Source: JAIOPA01 sp046076045
GTDB taxonomy: Bacteria > Eisenbacteria > RBG-16-71-46
Direction of reading: 5' to 3'
Assembly (NCBI GenBank): GCA_046076045.1
Contig: JBJTRI010000133.1
Coordinates: 1 to 38,717, forward strand
DNA: 38,717 bases
The notes under the pieces are model-generated. The model did no database searches and was not told the DNA's origin. It saw nothing but the letters and a program-made list of their open reading frames with translations. Positions 1 to 7,122 of this stretch are shown piece by piece. Position 1 is the first letter of the stretch, and the number at the start of each line of letters is the position of its first letter. Made by a program: the position numbers and the translations under genes.

Positions 1-287
1 GGGTTATGGGCTGTCCCTGGGGCGACCCGGCGCCTGGGGAAATGCTTTTGGGGGGGGGCGGGGGGGGCGCCAACCCTCTCCCCCCCACGACCTCCGAGCC
101 CCATCCCCAAACCCCGCAGGGGCTTCGGCCGCCACCGGCGCCCAGCCCCGGCGCTCCGCGGTTGACGCGCCGTTCCGCCGACCGCTATCCTCCGGCCCGC
201 ATTTCCCTCTCAGTTGTTCTCTGGGCCAGCAGCTTTCACCCCGTCCACCCTCGGTGGCCGGTCCGTGACGGAATCCCCGTTCGTTGG
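1..287. other. Non-coding stretch with G-tracts, upstream of tRNA-Gln
   Basis: No reading frame here resembles a protein family. The left part holds two long G runs, nine G at 50-58 and eight G at 60-67, separated by one C, followed by C-rich sequence. The right part contains the candidate promoter listed separately. In many bacteria ispE lies upstream of prs, but no ispE-like coding sequence is visible in these 287 bases. Confidence 0.5.
162..191 (+). promoter_or_regulatory. Candidate sigma70-type promoter for tRNA-Gln and perhaps prs
   Basis: TTGACG at 162-167 and TATCCT at 186-191 are separated by 18 bases. Transcription would start near 198, about 90 bases before the tRNA. The arrangement matches the TTGACC-18-TATTGT candidate ahead of smc. 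It was found by eye only. Confidence 0.4.
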
Positions 288-362
288 TGGGGCGTGGCCA
301 AGCGGTAAGGCACGGGACTTTGGCTCCCGCATCCGGAGGTTCGAATCCTCCCGCCCCAGCCA
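288..362 (+). tRNA. tRNA-Gln (anticodon UUG)
   Basis: A full cloverleaf can be read. The 7-bp acceptor stem pairs TGGGGCG (288-294) with CGCCCCA (352-358), followed by discriminator G359 and an encoded CCA at 360-362. The anticodon loop contains TTTGGCT, giving anticodon TTG for the CAA glutamine codon. The T-arm carries the standard GGTTCGAATCC sequence. From memory, a tRNA-Gln next to prs is a recurrent arrangement in several bacterial phyla. Confidence 0.96.
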
Positions 363-536
363 CCCTTGGCCCAGGGGTTGGGTGGAGTCGGCTCCCGGTG
401 ACTGCTTTTCCCAAGACATCGGTCGAGCCGGACTCCCCCGCGGGTCCGCTCCTTCATAGCGTCGCACCGTTCCCGGCGTCCCCATGACGCCCGGGCACGG
501 CTCGTTCCCGTCCGCTCTTCCCGCTCGGAGGTCGGC
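363..536 (+). other. tRNA-Gln to prs spacer with a hairpin
   Basis: This 174-base spacer holds no recognisable gene. A hairpin pairs GGCGTC (475-480) with GACGCC (486-491) around a 5-base loop; three further pairs form if one C is bulged. It lies about 45 bases before the prs start and could aid tRNA 3' processing or act as a weak attenuator. There is no T-run after it, so a terminator role is unsupported. Confidence 0.35.
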
Positions 537-1469
537 TTGGATCCCTGTCGCATCTTCTCCGGAAACGCCAGCCAGCGTCTCACGCAGGCCATCTGCGAGC
601 GCCTCAAGGTGCCCGTGGGCGACGTCGTCGTCTCGCGGTTCGAGGACGGTGAGGTCTCGGTCCGTTTCAACGAGAACATCCGCGGCAGCGACGTGTTCAT
701 CATCCAGTCCACCAACGCCCCGGCCGACCACCTCATGGAACTGCTGGTCATGCTCGACGCCGCCAAGCGCGCGTCGGCCCGGCGCGTCACCGCGGTGCTG
801 CCGTACTTCGGCTACGCCCGGCAGGACCGCAAGGACCAGCCGCGCGCGCCCATCACCGCCAAGATGGTGGCGAACCTCATCACCGTGGCGGGCGCCGATC
901 GCGCGCTCACCATGGACCTGCACAGCGCGCAGATCCAGGGCTTCTTCGACATCCCGCTCGACCATCTGTACTCGGCGCCCGTGCTGATCGAGCACTTCAC
1001 CAAGCTGCAGATCCCGAACCTCGTCGTCGTCGCGCCGGACATCGGCAGCGTCAAGATGGCGCGCGCCTACGCGAAGCGCCTCAACGCCGACCTCGCGCTC
1101 GTGGACAAGCGCCGGCCCAAGGCCGACTCGGTCGAGGTCATGAACATCATCGGCGACGTCGAGGGCAAGAACGCGGTCATGTTCGACGACGTCGTGACCA
1201 CCGCGCGCACGCTGTGCCAGGCCGCGGCGGCCATCCGCGCTCGCGGCGCGCGCGACATCTACGCCGGCGTCACTCACGGCGTGTTCTGCCCGGGGGCGTT
1301 CGAGCGCATCGCCGAGTCGCCCATCAAGGAGGTCGTGGTCACCGACACGCTCAACCACGAGCCGGGTTCGCTGCACCCCAAGGTGCGCGAGCTCTCGGTC
1401 GCCGGGTTGCTCGGTGAGGCCGTGATGCGCATCCACGAGGAGCGTTCGCTGAGTTCGTTGTTCGTCTGA
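537..1469 (+). CDS. prs: Ribose-phosphate pyrophosphokinase
   Basis: This enzyme makes PRPP from ribose 5-phosphate and ATP for purine, pyrimidine, histidine, tryptophan and NAD synthesis in the cytosol. The 310-residue product has the usual family length and the conserved blocks: N-terminal RIFSGNAS, the flexible-loop segment YARQDRK, DLHSAQIQGFF, the APDIGSVKMAR block and the C-terminal THGVF...SPIKE segment. The start is TTG at 537, supported by GGAGGT at 527-532; no in-frame ATG fits. The PRPP-binding loop reads DDVVTTART (residues 217-225). The usual DDxxDTxGT has Asp and Gly where this has Thr221 and Arg224. The neighbours rplY and pth follow in the same direction, a common linkage. Confidence 0.95.
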   Translation: MDPCRIFSGNASQRLTQAICERLKVPVGDVVVSRFEDGEVSVRFNENIRGSDVFIIQSTNAPADHLMELLVMLDAAKRASARRVTAVLPYFGYARQDRKDQPRAPITAKMVANLITVAGADRALTMDLHSAQIQGFFDIPLDHLYSAPVLIEHFTKLQIPNLVVVAPDIGSVKMARAYAKRLNADLALVDKRRPKADSVEVMNIIGDVEGKNAVMFDDVVTTARTLCQAAAAIRARGARDIYAGVTHGVFCPGAFERIAESPIKEVVVTDTLNHEPGSLHPKVRELSVAGLLGEAVMRIHEERSLSSLFV

Positions 1470-1478
1470 TCCACCCGC

Positions 1479-1501
1479 GGGCGCGCCGCGTGGCGCCGCC
1501 C
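1479..1501 (+). terminator. Hairpin between prs and rplY (attenuator-like)
   Basis: GGGCGCGCC (1479-1487) pairs with GGCG-C-CGCCC (1492-1501) around a GCGT loop, with one bulged C. It lies 10 bases after the prs stop and 50 before rplY. No T-run follows, so complete termination is doubtful; partial termination or mRNA end protection is equally possible. Confidence 0.3.
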
Positions 1502-1550
1502 GGGGAGCCGTCTTCCATCACGCAGGTCGCAAGGTCACCAGGAGGTCGTC

Positions 1551-2213
1551 ATGGCAGTCATCGAGTTGAAGGGTTCGGCCCGTGAGGATCTGGGCAAGGG
1601 TGGGGCGCGCAAGGCGCGGGCCGCCGGCCAGATCCCGGGTGTCATCTACGGTCGTGGCGCGCAGCCCATGGCGATCGCCGTGGACGGCCGCGAGTTCGAG
1701 ACCGCGCTGCGCAGCCACAAGGGCGGCAACGCCATCGTGAGCCTGAACGTGGCGGGGGCCGACCACACGGCGCTCATCCGCGACGTGCAGTACGACCCGC
1801 TCACGCGCGGCATCATGCACCTCGACTTCCAGCACATCTCGCTCACCGAGCAGATCGAGGTCGAGGTCGCCGTGCACTTCGTCGGCACGCCGATCGGCGT
1901 GAAGGACGGCGGCGGCATCCTCGAGCACCTCGTTCGCGAGCTCGAGGTGCGCTGCCTCCCGACCGCGATCCCGCCGCGCATCGACGTGGACGTCACCGCG
2001 CTCAACATCGGTGACAACCTGCACGTGCGCGACCTGAAGGTCGAGGGCTTCACGATCGTCACCGACGAGGACGTCACCGTCGCGGCCGTCGTGGCGCCGG
2101 CCGCCGAGGAGGCCACCAAGGCCGTCGAGGGTGCCGCCGAGCCCGAGGTCGTGGGTCAGAAGGGCAAGAAGGACGCCGAGGGCGGCGAGTCGAAGGACGC
2201 GAAGAAGAAGTAA
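1551..2213 (+). CDS. rplY: 50S ribosomal protein L25 (general stress protein Ctc type)
   Basis: L25/TL5/CTC proteins bind 5S rRNA in the large ribosomal subunit. The 220-residue product is the long CTC form. An N-terminal L25 domain (about residues 1-95, with the motif PGVIYGRG near residue 28) is followed by the TL5 C-terminal beta domain (about 100-190). The last 35 residues form a charged Ala/Glu/Lys tail of low complexity that is variable in this family. ATG at 1551 has AGGAGGT at a good distance. The gene is followed after 6 bases by pth, the usual partner in the prs-rplY-pth linkage. Confidence 0.95.
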   Translation: MAVIELKGSAREDLGKGGARKARAAGQIPGVIYGRGAQPMAIAVDGREFETALRSHKGGNAIVSLNVAGADHTALIRDVQYDPLTRGIMHLDFQHISLTEQIEVEVAVHFVGTPIGVKDGGGILEHLVRELEVRCLPTAIPPRIDVDVTALNIGDNLHVRDLKVEGFTIVTDEDVTVAAVVAPAAEEATKAVEGAAEPEVVGQKGKKDAEGGESKDAKKK

Positions 2214-2219
2214 CCGGTC

Positions 2220-2804
2220 GTGTATCTGGTCGTGGGACTGGGCAATCCGGGCGAGCGCTACACGCGCACGCGACACAACGTCGCGTGGTGGGTGCTCGAC
2301 GCACTGGCGGCGCGGCATGCCGCCACGGAGGGCCCCTCGGACCCGACCTACCGCGTGCGGCACTGCCGCATCGCGGGTCACGAGCTGGCGCTGCTGCAAC
2401 CGCTCACGTTCATGAACCGGAGCGGGGAGGCGCTGGCCGCGTGGCGGGCACGGCAGGGCATGGAGCAAGGGTTGCTGGTGCTGTCGGACGACGTCTACCT
2501 GCCGCTGGGCGCGATGCGCGTCCGGGAGAGCGGGTCGAGCGGCGGGCACCGGGGACTCGAGAGCATCGAGACGGCGTTCGGGGGGCGTGAGTACGCGCGG
2601 CTCCGGATCGGCGTCGGCGCGGCGGAGAGTGCGGCCGCGCTCAAGCAGCACGTGTTGGAGGAGTTCGCGCCGGAGGAGATGCCGGCGCTCGAGGACGTGG
2701 TCCGCCGGTCGGCGGATTGCATCGAAGTGTGGGTGGCCGAGGGCGCACTCGGCGCCATGAACCGCTTCAATCGCAGGGTGCGCCAGAAGGAGACGGAGAC
2801 GTGA
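2220..2804 (+). CDS. pth: Peptidyl-tRNA hydrolase
   Basis: Pth cleaves peptidyl-tRNA released from stalled ribosomes. The 194-residue product has the family signature from its first residues: YLVVGLGNPGERY, then RHNVAWW with the catalytic His. The motifs LLQPLTFMNRSGEA and SDDVYLPLG, and the segment SGSSGGHRGL near residue 108 (family GSAGGHNGL), are also present. The start is GTG at 2220, 7 bases after the rplY stop. Its 3' end overlaps the rpsF start by GTGA (2801-2804), implying translational coupling. Confidence 0.95.
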   Translation: MYLVVGLGNPGERYTRTRHNVAWWVLDALAARHAATEGPSDPTYRVRHCRIAGHELALLQPLTFMNRSGEALAAWRARQGMEQGLLVLSDDVYLPLGAMRVRESGSSGGHRGLESIETAFGGREYARLRIGVGAAESAAALKQHVLEEFAPEEMPALEDVVRRSADCIEVWVAEGALGAMNRFNRRVRQKETET

Positions 2805-3151
2805 CCAAGTACGAGACGGTCTACATCCTCGAGCCGAACTACGACGAGGTGAAGGCCCAGGAGTTCGCGGACAAGGTGTCCGGTTGGCTCAAGGATCTGG
2901 GCGCCGAGGTGGTCGAGGTCCAGAAGTGGGGCAAGCGTCGCCTCGCCTACGAGGTGCGCAAGCGCCGCGACGGCGTCTACACGATGATCGTGTGGAACGG
3001 CGGTGGTGCCATGGTGAAGGACGTCGAGCGTCGTCTCTCCCTCGAGGAGGACGTCATGCGCACCCTCACCACGCTCCACGTTCCGCCGGAGCTGTGGCAG
3101 GGCGTGCCCGAGGCCGAGGCCGCGGCGGGCGAGGATTCCGACCGCGACTGA
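2801..3151 (+). CDS. rpsF: 30S ribosomal protein S6
   Basis: S6 binds the central domain of 16S rRNA together with S18. The start is GTG at 2801, which gives the conserved N-terminus TKYETVYILEP; the open frame extends further upstream inside pth but the family begins here. The 116-residue product contains the S6 segment WGKRRLAYEVRKRRDGVY and ends in a short acidic tail. It opens the conserved order rpsF-ssb-rpsR-DUF2232-rplI. AGACGGAGA upstream of the GTG serves as ribosome binding site. Confidence 0.96.
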   Translation: MTKYETVYILEPNYDEVKAQEFADKVSGWLKDLGAEVVEVQKWGKRRLAYEVRKRRDGVYTMIVWNGGGAMVKDVERRLSLEEDVMRTLTTLHVPPELWQGVPEAEAAAGEDSDRD

Positions 3152-3182
3152 CGAGGTACCTGAGTCCCCGGGAGGTCCTCCC

Positions 3183-3581
3183 ATGACCAGCTTCAGGCTT
3201 CCGGAGATCAACCGGGTCGTCCTGTCGGGACGGCTCACCCGGGACCCGGACCGGCGGTACGCGGCGGATGGCACGGCGGTGACGTCGATGCCCCTCGCGT
3301 TCAACCGGCGGTATCGCACCCGCGAGGGGGCGATGGCGGAGCACACGGGGTACGTGACGGTGATGTGCTACCAGCGGTTGGCCGAGGTCTGCGCGCAGTA
3401 CCTCAAGCTCGGCAGCCCGGTGGTGGTGGAAGGTCGATTGCAGATGCGGGAGTGGACGACGACACGGGGCGAGAAGCGCCAGGCGCTCGAGGTCCGTGCC
3501 GAGTCGGTCCACTTCCTCGAGAAGGCCGCGGATGCCGGGGCCCCCGGCGGTTCCGCGTCCACCGAGGATCCAACCTCATAG
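3183..3581 (+). CDS. ssb: Single-stranded DNA-binding protein (OB-fold)
   Basis: An SSB/PriB-type OB-fold protein of 132 residues sits between rpsF and rpsR, the classic ssb position. Visible blocks are NRVVLSGRLTRDPDRRY at residues 10-26, a central AEHTGYVTVMCY strand and the LKLGSPVVVEGRLQMREW segment. The tail is short (about 20 residues) and ends in STEDPTS. The acidic DDDIPF-like tip by which SSB recruits partners is missing. It may therefore be an accessory SSB, with a canonical one elsewhere; this is inferred. GGGAGG precedes the ATG. Confidence 0.9.
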   Translation: MTSFRLPEINRVVLSGRLTRDPDRRYAADGTAVTSMPLAFNRRYRTREGAMAEHTGYVTVMCYQRLAEVCAQYLKLGSPVVVEGRLQMREWTTTRGEKRQALEVRAESVHFLEKAADAGAPGGSASTEDPTS

Positions 3582-3596
3582 AAGGAGTCGTTCGCG

Positions 3597-3839
3597 ATGG
3601 CGAAGGACCGTGAGAGCAAGGGCGTCAAGAAGAAGTATTGCAAGCTGTGCCTCGAGAAGGTCGCGTTCGTGGACTACAAGGACGAGAAGCGTCTCGGCCG
3701 GTTCGTGACGGACCGCGGCAAGATCGTGCCGCGCCGCGTCTCGGGTTCGTGCGCGATGCACCAGAAGCAGCTCACCACCGCGATCAAGCGTGCGCGCGTG
3801 CTGGCGCTGGTCCCGTTCACCAGTGACCTCTACCGCTAG
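3597..3839 (+). CDS. rpsR: 30S ribosomal protein S18, zinc-binding form
   Basis: S18 pairs with S6 on the 30S platform. The 80-residue product carries the core KRLGRFVTDRGKIVPRR and the C-terminal KQLTTAIKRARVLALVPF block. It keeps CKLC (Cys15, Cys18) and a CAMH segment (Cys49, His52), the ligands of the zinc-containing C+ type of S18, unlike many bacteria that have lost them. ATG at 3597 follows an AGAAGGAG site. The gene sits 15 bases after ssb. Confidence 0.96.
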   Translation: MAKDRESKGVKKKYCKLCLEKVAFVDYKDEKRLGRFVTDRGKIVPRRVSGSCAMHQKQLTTAIKRARVLALVPFTSDLYR

Positions 3840-3849
3840 GTCCACCTTC

Positions 3850-4833
3850 GTGGAGACGCCGCGGCACGGTTCGGCCGTCGAGGCCATCCGTGGTGCGTTG
3901 CTCCTGCTCGGGCTGTCGCTCGGAGCGCTCATCACCCCGTGGCCGTGGGCGGCCGCGTGGTTGGTGGTGCCCGTGCTGACGGCCTCCGCCCTGTTACTCG
4001 CGTGGCGTTACGGCCCCGCGGCGTGGGTCCTCACGGTCGCACTCGCACTCGGTGCGGGGGCGGTCTGCGTGTGGCCGGTGGGCGGGCTCGCACCCTGGCA
4101 CGTGATGTGGCTGCCGCTCGTCGCGGCGGTCGGCACGTGGATGGGGCTGCGCGAGGAGGGGGGCGGTCCCACGATCGGTGACCGGGCGTGGATGCACGTG
4201 CCGCTGCTCGCGGGGGCGTGCCTGCTCCCGCTGCTGCCGGGGTTCCACGACTCGCTCGTGCGCGCCGACGCGCGCGCCCGCGACCAGGAGCGCCAGCTGC
4301 TCGCCACCCAGAAGACCCCGGCCGAGCCGGGCTCGTTCGGTTACCTGCTCCAGGAGCACGCCAAGCTCCCGGCCGAGGACCGCGTGCGCATGATCACCTA
4401 CTCCCTGCCGAACCTCGCGTTCTCGGGACTGGTGCTGCTCATCGCCGCGGGCCGCGTGCTCGCGGCCCGCATCGCCGCGCGCCGCACGTGGCCGGCGCTG
4501 TCGCGCGCCCCGCTCCTCGGCTGGCGCCTGCCGGACGCCGCGCTCGTGCCGTTGCTCGTCGGGCTCGCCGTCGTCCTGCTCGCCCCCGTGTCGTGGTGGC
4601 CGGTCGGCGCGGTCCTGCTCGTCCAGTCCGTCCTCGGGTACGTCGTCCAGGGTTTCGCGGTCGTGTGGTCGGTGATCGGCTCGCGCGTTCCGCCGTTGGT
4701 CGTCGTGCTCGTCTCGATGTTCCTGCTCGTCTTCACCCTGCCGGTCCTGCTCGTGTCGCTGGCCCTCATCGGGCTGTCCGACGTGTGGTTGGATCACCGG
4801 CGACTCGAGCCGTCCCCGAACGGGGAGGCCTAG
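3850..4833 (+). CDS. DUF2232 (YybS-like) integral membrane protein
   Basis: A hydrophobic 327-residue protein with about eight predicted membrane segments. A clustered block lies at residues about 10-100, a soluble loop with charged residues at about 130-185, and further spans at about 190-315. Its position between rpsR and rplI and its topology match DUF2232/YybS proteins, which occupy this slot in many genomes and whose function is not established. The GTG at 3850 was chosen because it lies just after the rpsR stop; the frame is open further upstream inside rpsR. No clear Shine-Dalgarno sequence is visible, so translation may depend on coupling to rpsR. Confidence 0.75.
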   Translation: METPRHGSAVEAIRGALLLLGLSLGALITPWPWAAAWLVVPVLTASALLLAWRYGPAAWVLTVALALGAGAVCVWPVGGLAPWHVMWLPLVAAVGTWMGLREEGGGPTIGDRAWMHVPLLAGACLLPLLPGFHDSLVRADARARDQERQLLATQKTPAEPGSFGYLLQEHAKLPAEDRVRMITYSLPNLAFSGLVLLIAAGRVLAARIAARRTWPALSRAPLLGWRLPDAALVPLLVGLAVVLLAPVSWWPVGAVLLVQSVLGYVVQGFAVVWSVIGSRVPPLVVVLVSMFLLVFTLPVLLVSLALIGLSDVWLDHRRLEPSPNGEA

Positions 4834-4843
4834 GAGGAGTCCC

Positions 4844-5287
4844 ATGGAAGTCATCCTGCTCGACGATCTGAAGGGCGTGGGCCAGAAGGGCGCCACGGTC
4901 AACGTGAAGCCCGGCTTCGCGCGCAACTTCCTGCTGCCCCGCCGTCTCGCCATCCCGACCGGCACGAAGGCCGCGAACCTCTACCAGGAGCTCGCTCGCC
5001 AGAAGGCCGTGCAGTCCGAGAAGCTCGTGGCCGCCGCCAAGGTCGAGGCCGCGCGCATCGACGGTCTGCAGGTGAACATCGCGGTGCAGGCGAACGAGGA
5101 GGACACCCTCTTCGGCTCGATCACCAACGCCGACGTGGCCGACGCGCTCAAGGCCGCCGGGCACGAGGTGGAGCGTCGTCGCATCGAGGTCCCCGAGCAC
5201 ATCAAGCAGCTCGGCACCTACGACGTCGCGGTGCGCTTCTACGGCGGCGTCACGGCCACCGTGAAGGTCTGGGTGGTGCGCGCATGA
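4844..5287 (+). CDS. rplI: 50S ribosomal protein L9
   Basis: L9 links 23S rRNA domain V near the L1 stalk through two globular domains joined by a long helix. The 147-residue product starts MEVILLDDLKGVGQKG and has the N-terminal signature VNVKPGFARNFLLPRRLA. The connecting helix spans about residues 41-75, and the C-terminal domain contains NEEDTLFGSITNADVADAL. AGGAGGAG lies just upstream of the ATG. The stop overlaps the next start by ATGA at 5284-5287, so the PpiC gene is probably co-translated. Confidence 0.96.
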   Translation: MEVILLDDLKGVGQKGATVNVKPGFARNFLLPRRLAIPTGTKAANLYQELARQKAVQSEKLVAAAKVEAARIDGLQVNIAVQANEEDTLFGSITNADVADALKAAGHEVERRRIEVPEHIKQLGTYDVAVRFYGGVTATVKVWVVRA

Positions 5288-6528
5288 TGCGGGCCGGCCT
5301 CCTCGCGTGCGTGTTCCTGGCCGCGCTGGCGGCCGGAGCGGTCGCGGCCCCGGCGAAGAAGCCGGCCGCGACCCGTAAGCCCGCGCCTGTCGCGCCGGTC
5401 AACGATTCCGACCGCGTGCTGGTGCGCATCGGCTCCGAGACGATCACGCCGCGCATGCTGGCGGCGCGACTCCTCGAGCTGCCCGAGCAGTACCGTGCGC
5501 AGTACTCGACGCCCGAGGGTCGCCAGCAGCTGCTCGATCGCATGATCGAGGAGCGCGCCTGGGTGCGGGACGCCGAGGCGAATGGCGTCACGAAGCGCCC
5601 GGACCTCATCCGTCAGATCGAGGCCCAGCGCCGCGACCTCATCATCCGCACCTGGGTGAACGAGGTCATGCAGTCGAACCCCGCGCCCTCCGACTCCGAG
5701 ACGGTCGCCTACTACGAGTCGCACCTCGACGAGTGGAAGACGCCCGCCAACGTCACCCTGCGGCACATCCAGCTCAAGACCGAGGCGGACGCCCGCCGCG
5801 TGCTGGGCTTCGCCCGTGCCAAGGGACAGGACTGGGACAAGCTGGCCCGCACCTGGTCCACCGACACGCTCACGCGCAACGTCGGCGGCGCGCTCGGCAC
5901 GGCCACGCGCGAGGGCGGCTTCGCCAGCATCGGGGCGCAGCCGGCACTCGCCGAGTCCGCGATGGCGCTCGGGACCGGGGCGATCGGTGGCCCGTACCGC
6001 ACCGACCGCGGCTGGCACGTGATCAAGGTCGAGAACGTGCGCGAGGAGTCGGTCCGTGACCTCGAGCAGGTGCGCAGCTTCATCGTGCGCCAGCTCCAGC
6101 AGGAGCGTACGCAGCGCTTCTACCAGGACCAGCTCGCGCGCATCAAGACCGAGTACCGCGTCACGCCGGATTCCGCGGCGGTCGAGCGCTGGCTCTCGGC
6201 GCGCAAGAGCGCGCGTGAGCTGTTCCAGGAGGCGCAGGGGCTCATCGCCCCGCTCGAGCGCGTCGAGATGTACCGCCGCATCGTGGACGAGTACCCCGAC
6301 GCCGAGGTCACGCCGCAGGCGCTCTTCATGGTGGGCTTCATCCATTCCGAGGAGCTGCGCGACTACGACACCGCGGAGCGCGTGTTCCGCGAACTGCTCC
6401 AGCGCTACCCCAAGTCGGAGTTGGCGACCTCGGCGCAGTGGATGATCGAGCACATGCGCACCGATGCGGTGCCGGACTCGATCCGGAACGAGGGCTCCGC
6501 CACGCCCGCCCCCGAAGGCGGCCACTGA
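5284..6528 (+). CDS. Periplasmic PpiC-type peptidyl-prolyl isomerase/chaperone (SurA/PrsA-like)
   Basis: This is a secreted folding factor of 414 residues. An N-terminal signal peptide (about residues 1-22, MMRAGLLACVFLAALAAGAV) is followed by a Lys/Pro/Ala-rich linker. A SurA-N-like chaperone segment (about 42-140) contains RQQLLDRMIEERAWVRDA. One parvulin/PpiC domain follows at about 150-255, with ARTWSTDTLTRNVGGALG, a degenerate form of the usual GGDLG block, and ending in GWHVIKVE. Residues about 310-395 look like two TPR/YbgF-type helical repeats (YPDAEVTPQALFMVGFI; RYPKSELATSAQWMI), an unusual C-terminal addition for this family. It overlaps rplI by 4 bases and is followed immediately by the DUF151 gene. 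Confidence 0.85.
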   Translation: MMRAGLLACVFLAALAAGAVAAPAKKPAATRKPAPVAPVNDSDRVLVRIGSETITPRMLAARLLELPEQYRAQYSTPEGRQQLLDRMIEERAWVRDAEANGVTKRPDLIRQIEAQRRDLIIRTWVNEVMQSNPAPSDSETVAYYESHLDEWKTPANVTLRHIQLKTEADARRVLGFARAKGQDWDKLARTWSTDTLTRNVGGALGTATREGGFASIGAQPALAESAMALGTGAIGGPYRTDRGWHVIKVENVREESVRDLEQVRSFIVRQLQQERTQRFYQDQLARIKTEYRVTPDSAAVERWLSARKSARELFQEAQGLIAPLERVEMYRRIVDEYPDAEVTPQALFMVGFIHSEELRDYDTAERVFRELLQRYPKSELATSAQWMIEHMRTDAVPDSIRNEGSATPAPEGGH

Positions 6529-6530
6529 CC

Positions 6531-7070
6531 GTGAAGGTCGTCGAGGTCCGCATCCACGGACTGGGCACCGAGCCGAAGACGCAGCAGCACGTGGTGGTCC
6601 TGCGCGAGGTGGACGGCACCCGCGTGCTGCCCATCTTCGTGGGCCCGTTCGAGGCGCAGGCCATCGCGCGCATGCTCAAGCACGAGGCGTTCCCGCGTCC
6701 GCTCACGCACGACCTGCTCGCGCTCATCGTCGAGGGACTCAAGGCGCGCGTCACGCGCGTCGTGATCGCCGAGTTGCGCGAGGGCACCTACTACGCCTCG
6801 CTCGTGCTCGAGCGCGGCTCCGAGGTGGTCTCGATCGACGCGCGCCCGAGCGACTCCATCGCGGTCGCGCTGCGCACGCAGGCGCCGTTCTTCGTGAACG
6901 AGGACCTGCTGCAGTCGCCACCCGAGCAGGGCGCCGAGAGCGAGGGGCCGCCGCCTTCGGCCGGACCCTCGGGGGCCGCGCCCCCGGGCGGTGAGGCGAA
7001 GGACGCCGAGCAGTTGCGGCGCTTCCTCGAGAACCTCGACCCCGAGGACTTCGGCAAGTTCAGCCACTGA
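6531..7070 (+). CDS. Bifunctional nuclease family protein (DUF151)
   Basis: DUF151 proteins include nucleases characterised in plants and Thermotoga; the bacterial role is not settled. The 179-residue product has the full domain in about residues 1-130. It begins VKVVEVRIHGLG, continues with RVLPIFVGPFEAQAIA and DLLALIVEGL, and contains the hallmark IDARPSDSIAVALR. After a Pro/Gly/Ala-rich linker the C-terminus reads LRRFLENLDPEDFGKF, a short helix commonly found at the end of this family. GTG at 6531 lies 2 bases after the PpiC stop; the frame is open upstream but the conserved start is here. Confidence 0.9.
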   Translation: MKVVEVRIHGLGTEPKTQQHVVVLREVDGTRVLPIFVGPFEAQAIARMLKHEAFPRPLTHDLLALIVEGLKARVTRVVIAELREGTYYASLVLERGSEVVSIDARPSDSIAVALRTQAPFFVNEDLLQSPPEQGAESEGPPPSAGPSGAAPPGGEAKDAEQLRRFLENLDPEDFGKFSH

Positions 7071-7074
7071 CGAT

Positions 7075-7109
7075 CCCGCCCCCGGCACCCGCGAGGTCCC
7101 GGGGGCGGG
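7075..7109. terminator. Bidirectional hairpin between convergent genes
   Basis: CCCGCCCCCGG (7075-7085) and CCGGGGGCGGG (7099-7109) form a perfect 11-bp stem with a 13-base loop. It lies 4 bases after the DUF151 stop and 13 bases from the stop of the convergent TonB-like gene. There is no T-run, which is common for hairpins in GC-rich genomes. Confidence 0.65.
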
Positions 7110-7122
7110 GCGTCGTTGCGCC

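Noticed and set aside
6..308. Short + strand frame before tRNA-Gln as a gene (for example the end of ispE)
   Set aside because: It runs through poly-G and into the tRNA, is Pro/Gly/Arg-rich and has no kinase motif.
459..472. A 14-base identity between the prs leader and the smc leader (16984-16997)
   Set aside because: One or a few 14-base matches are expected by chance in a GC-rich window of this size; the flanks do not match and neither copy lies in a comparable structure.
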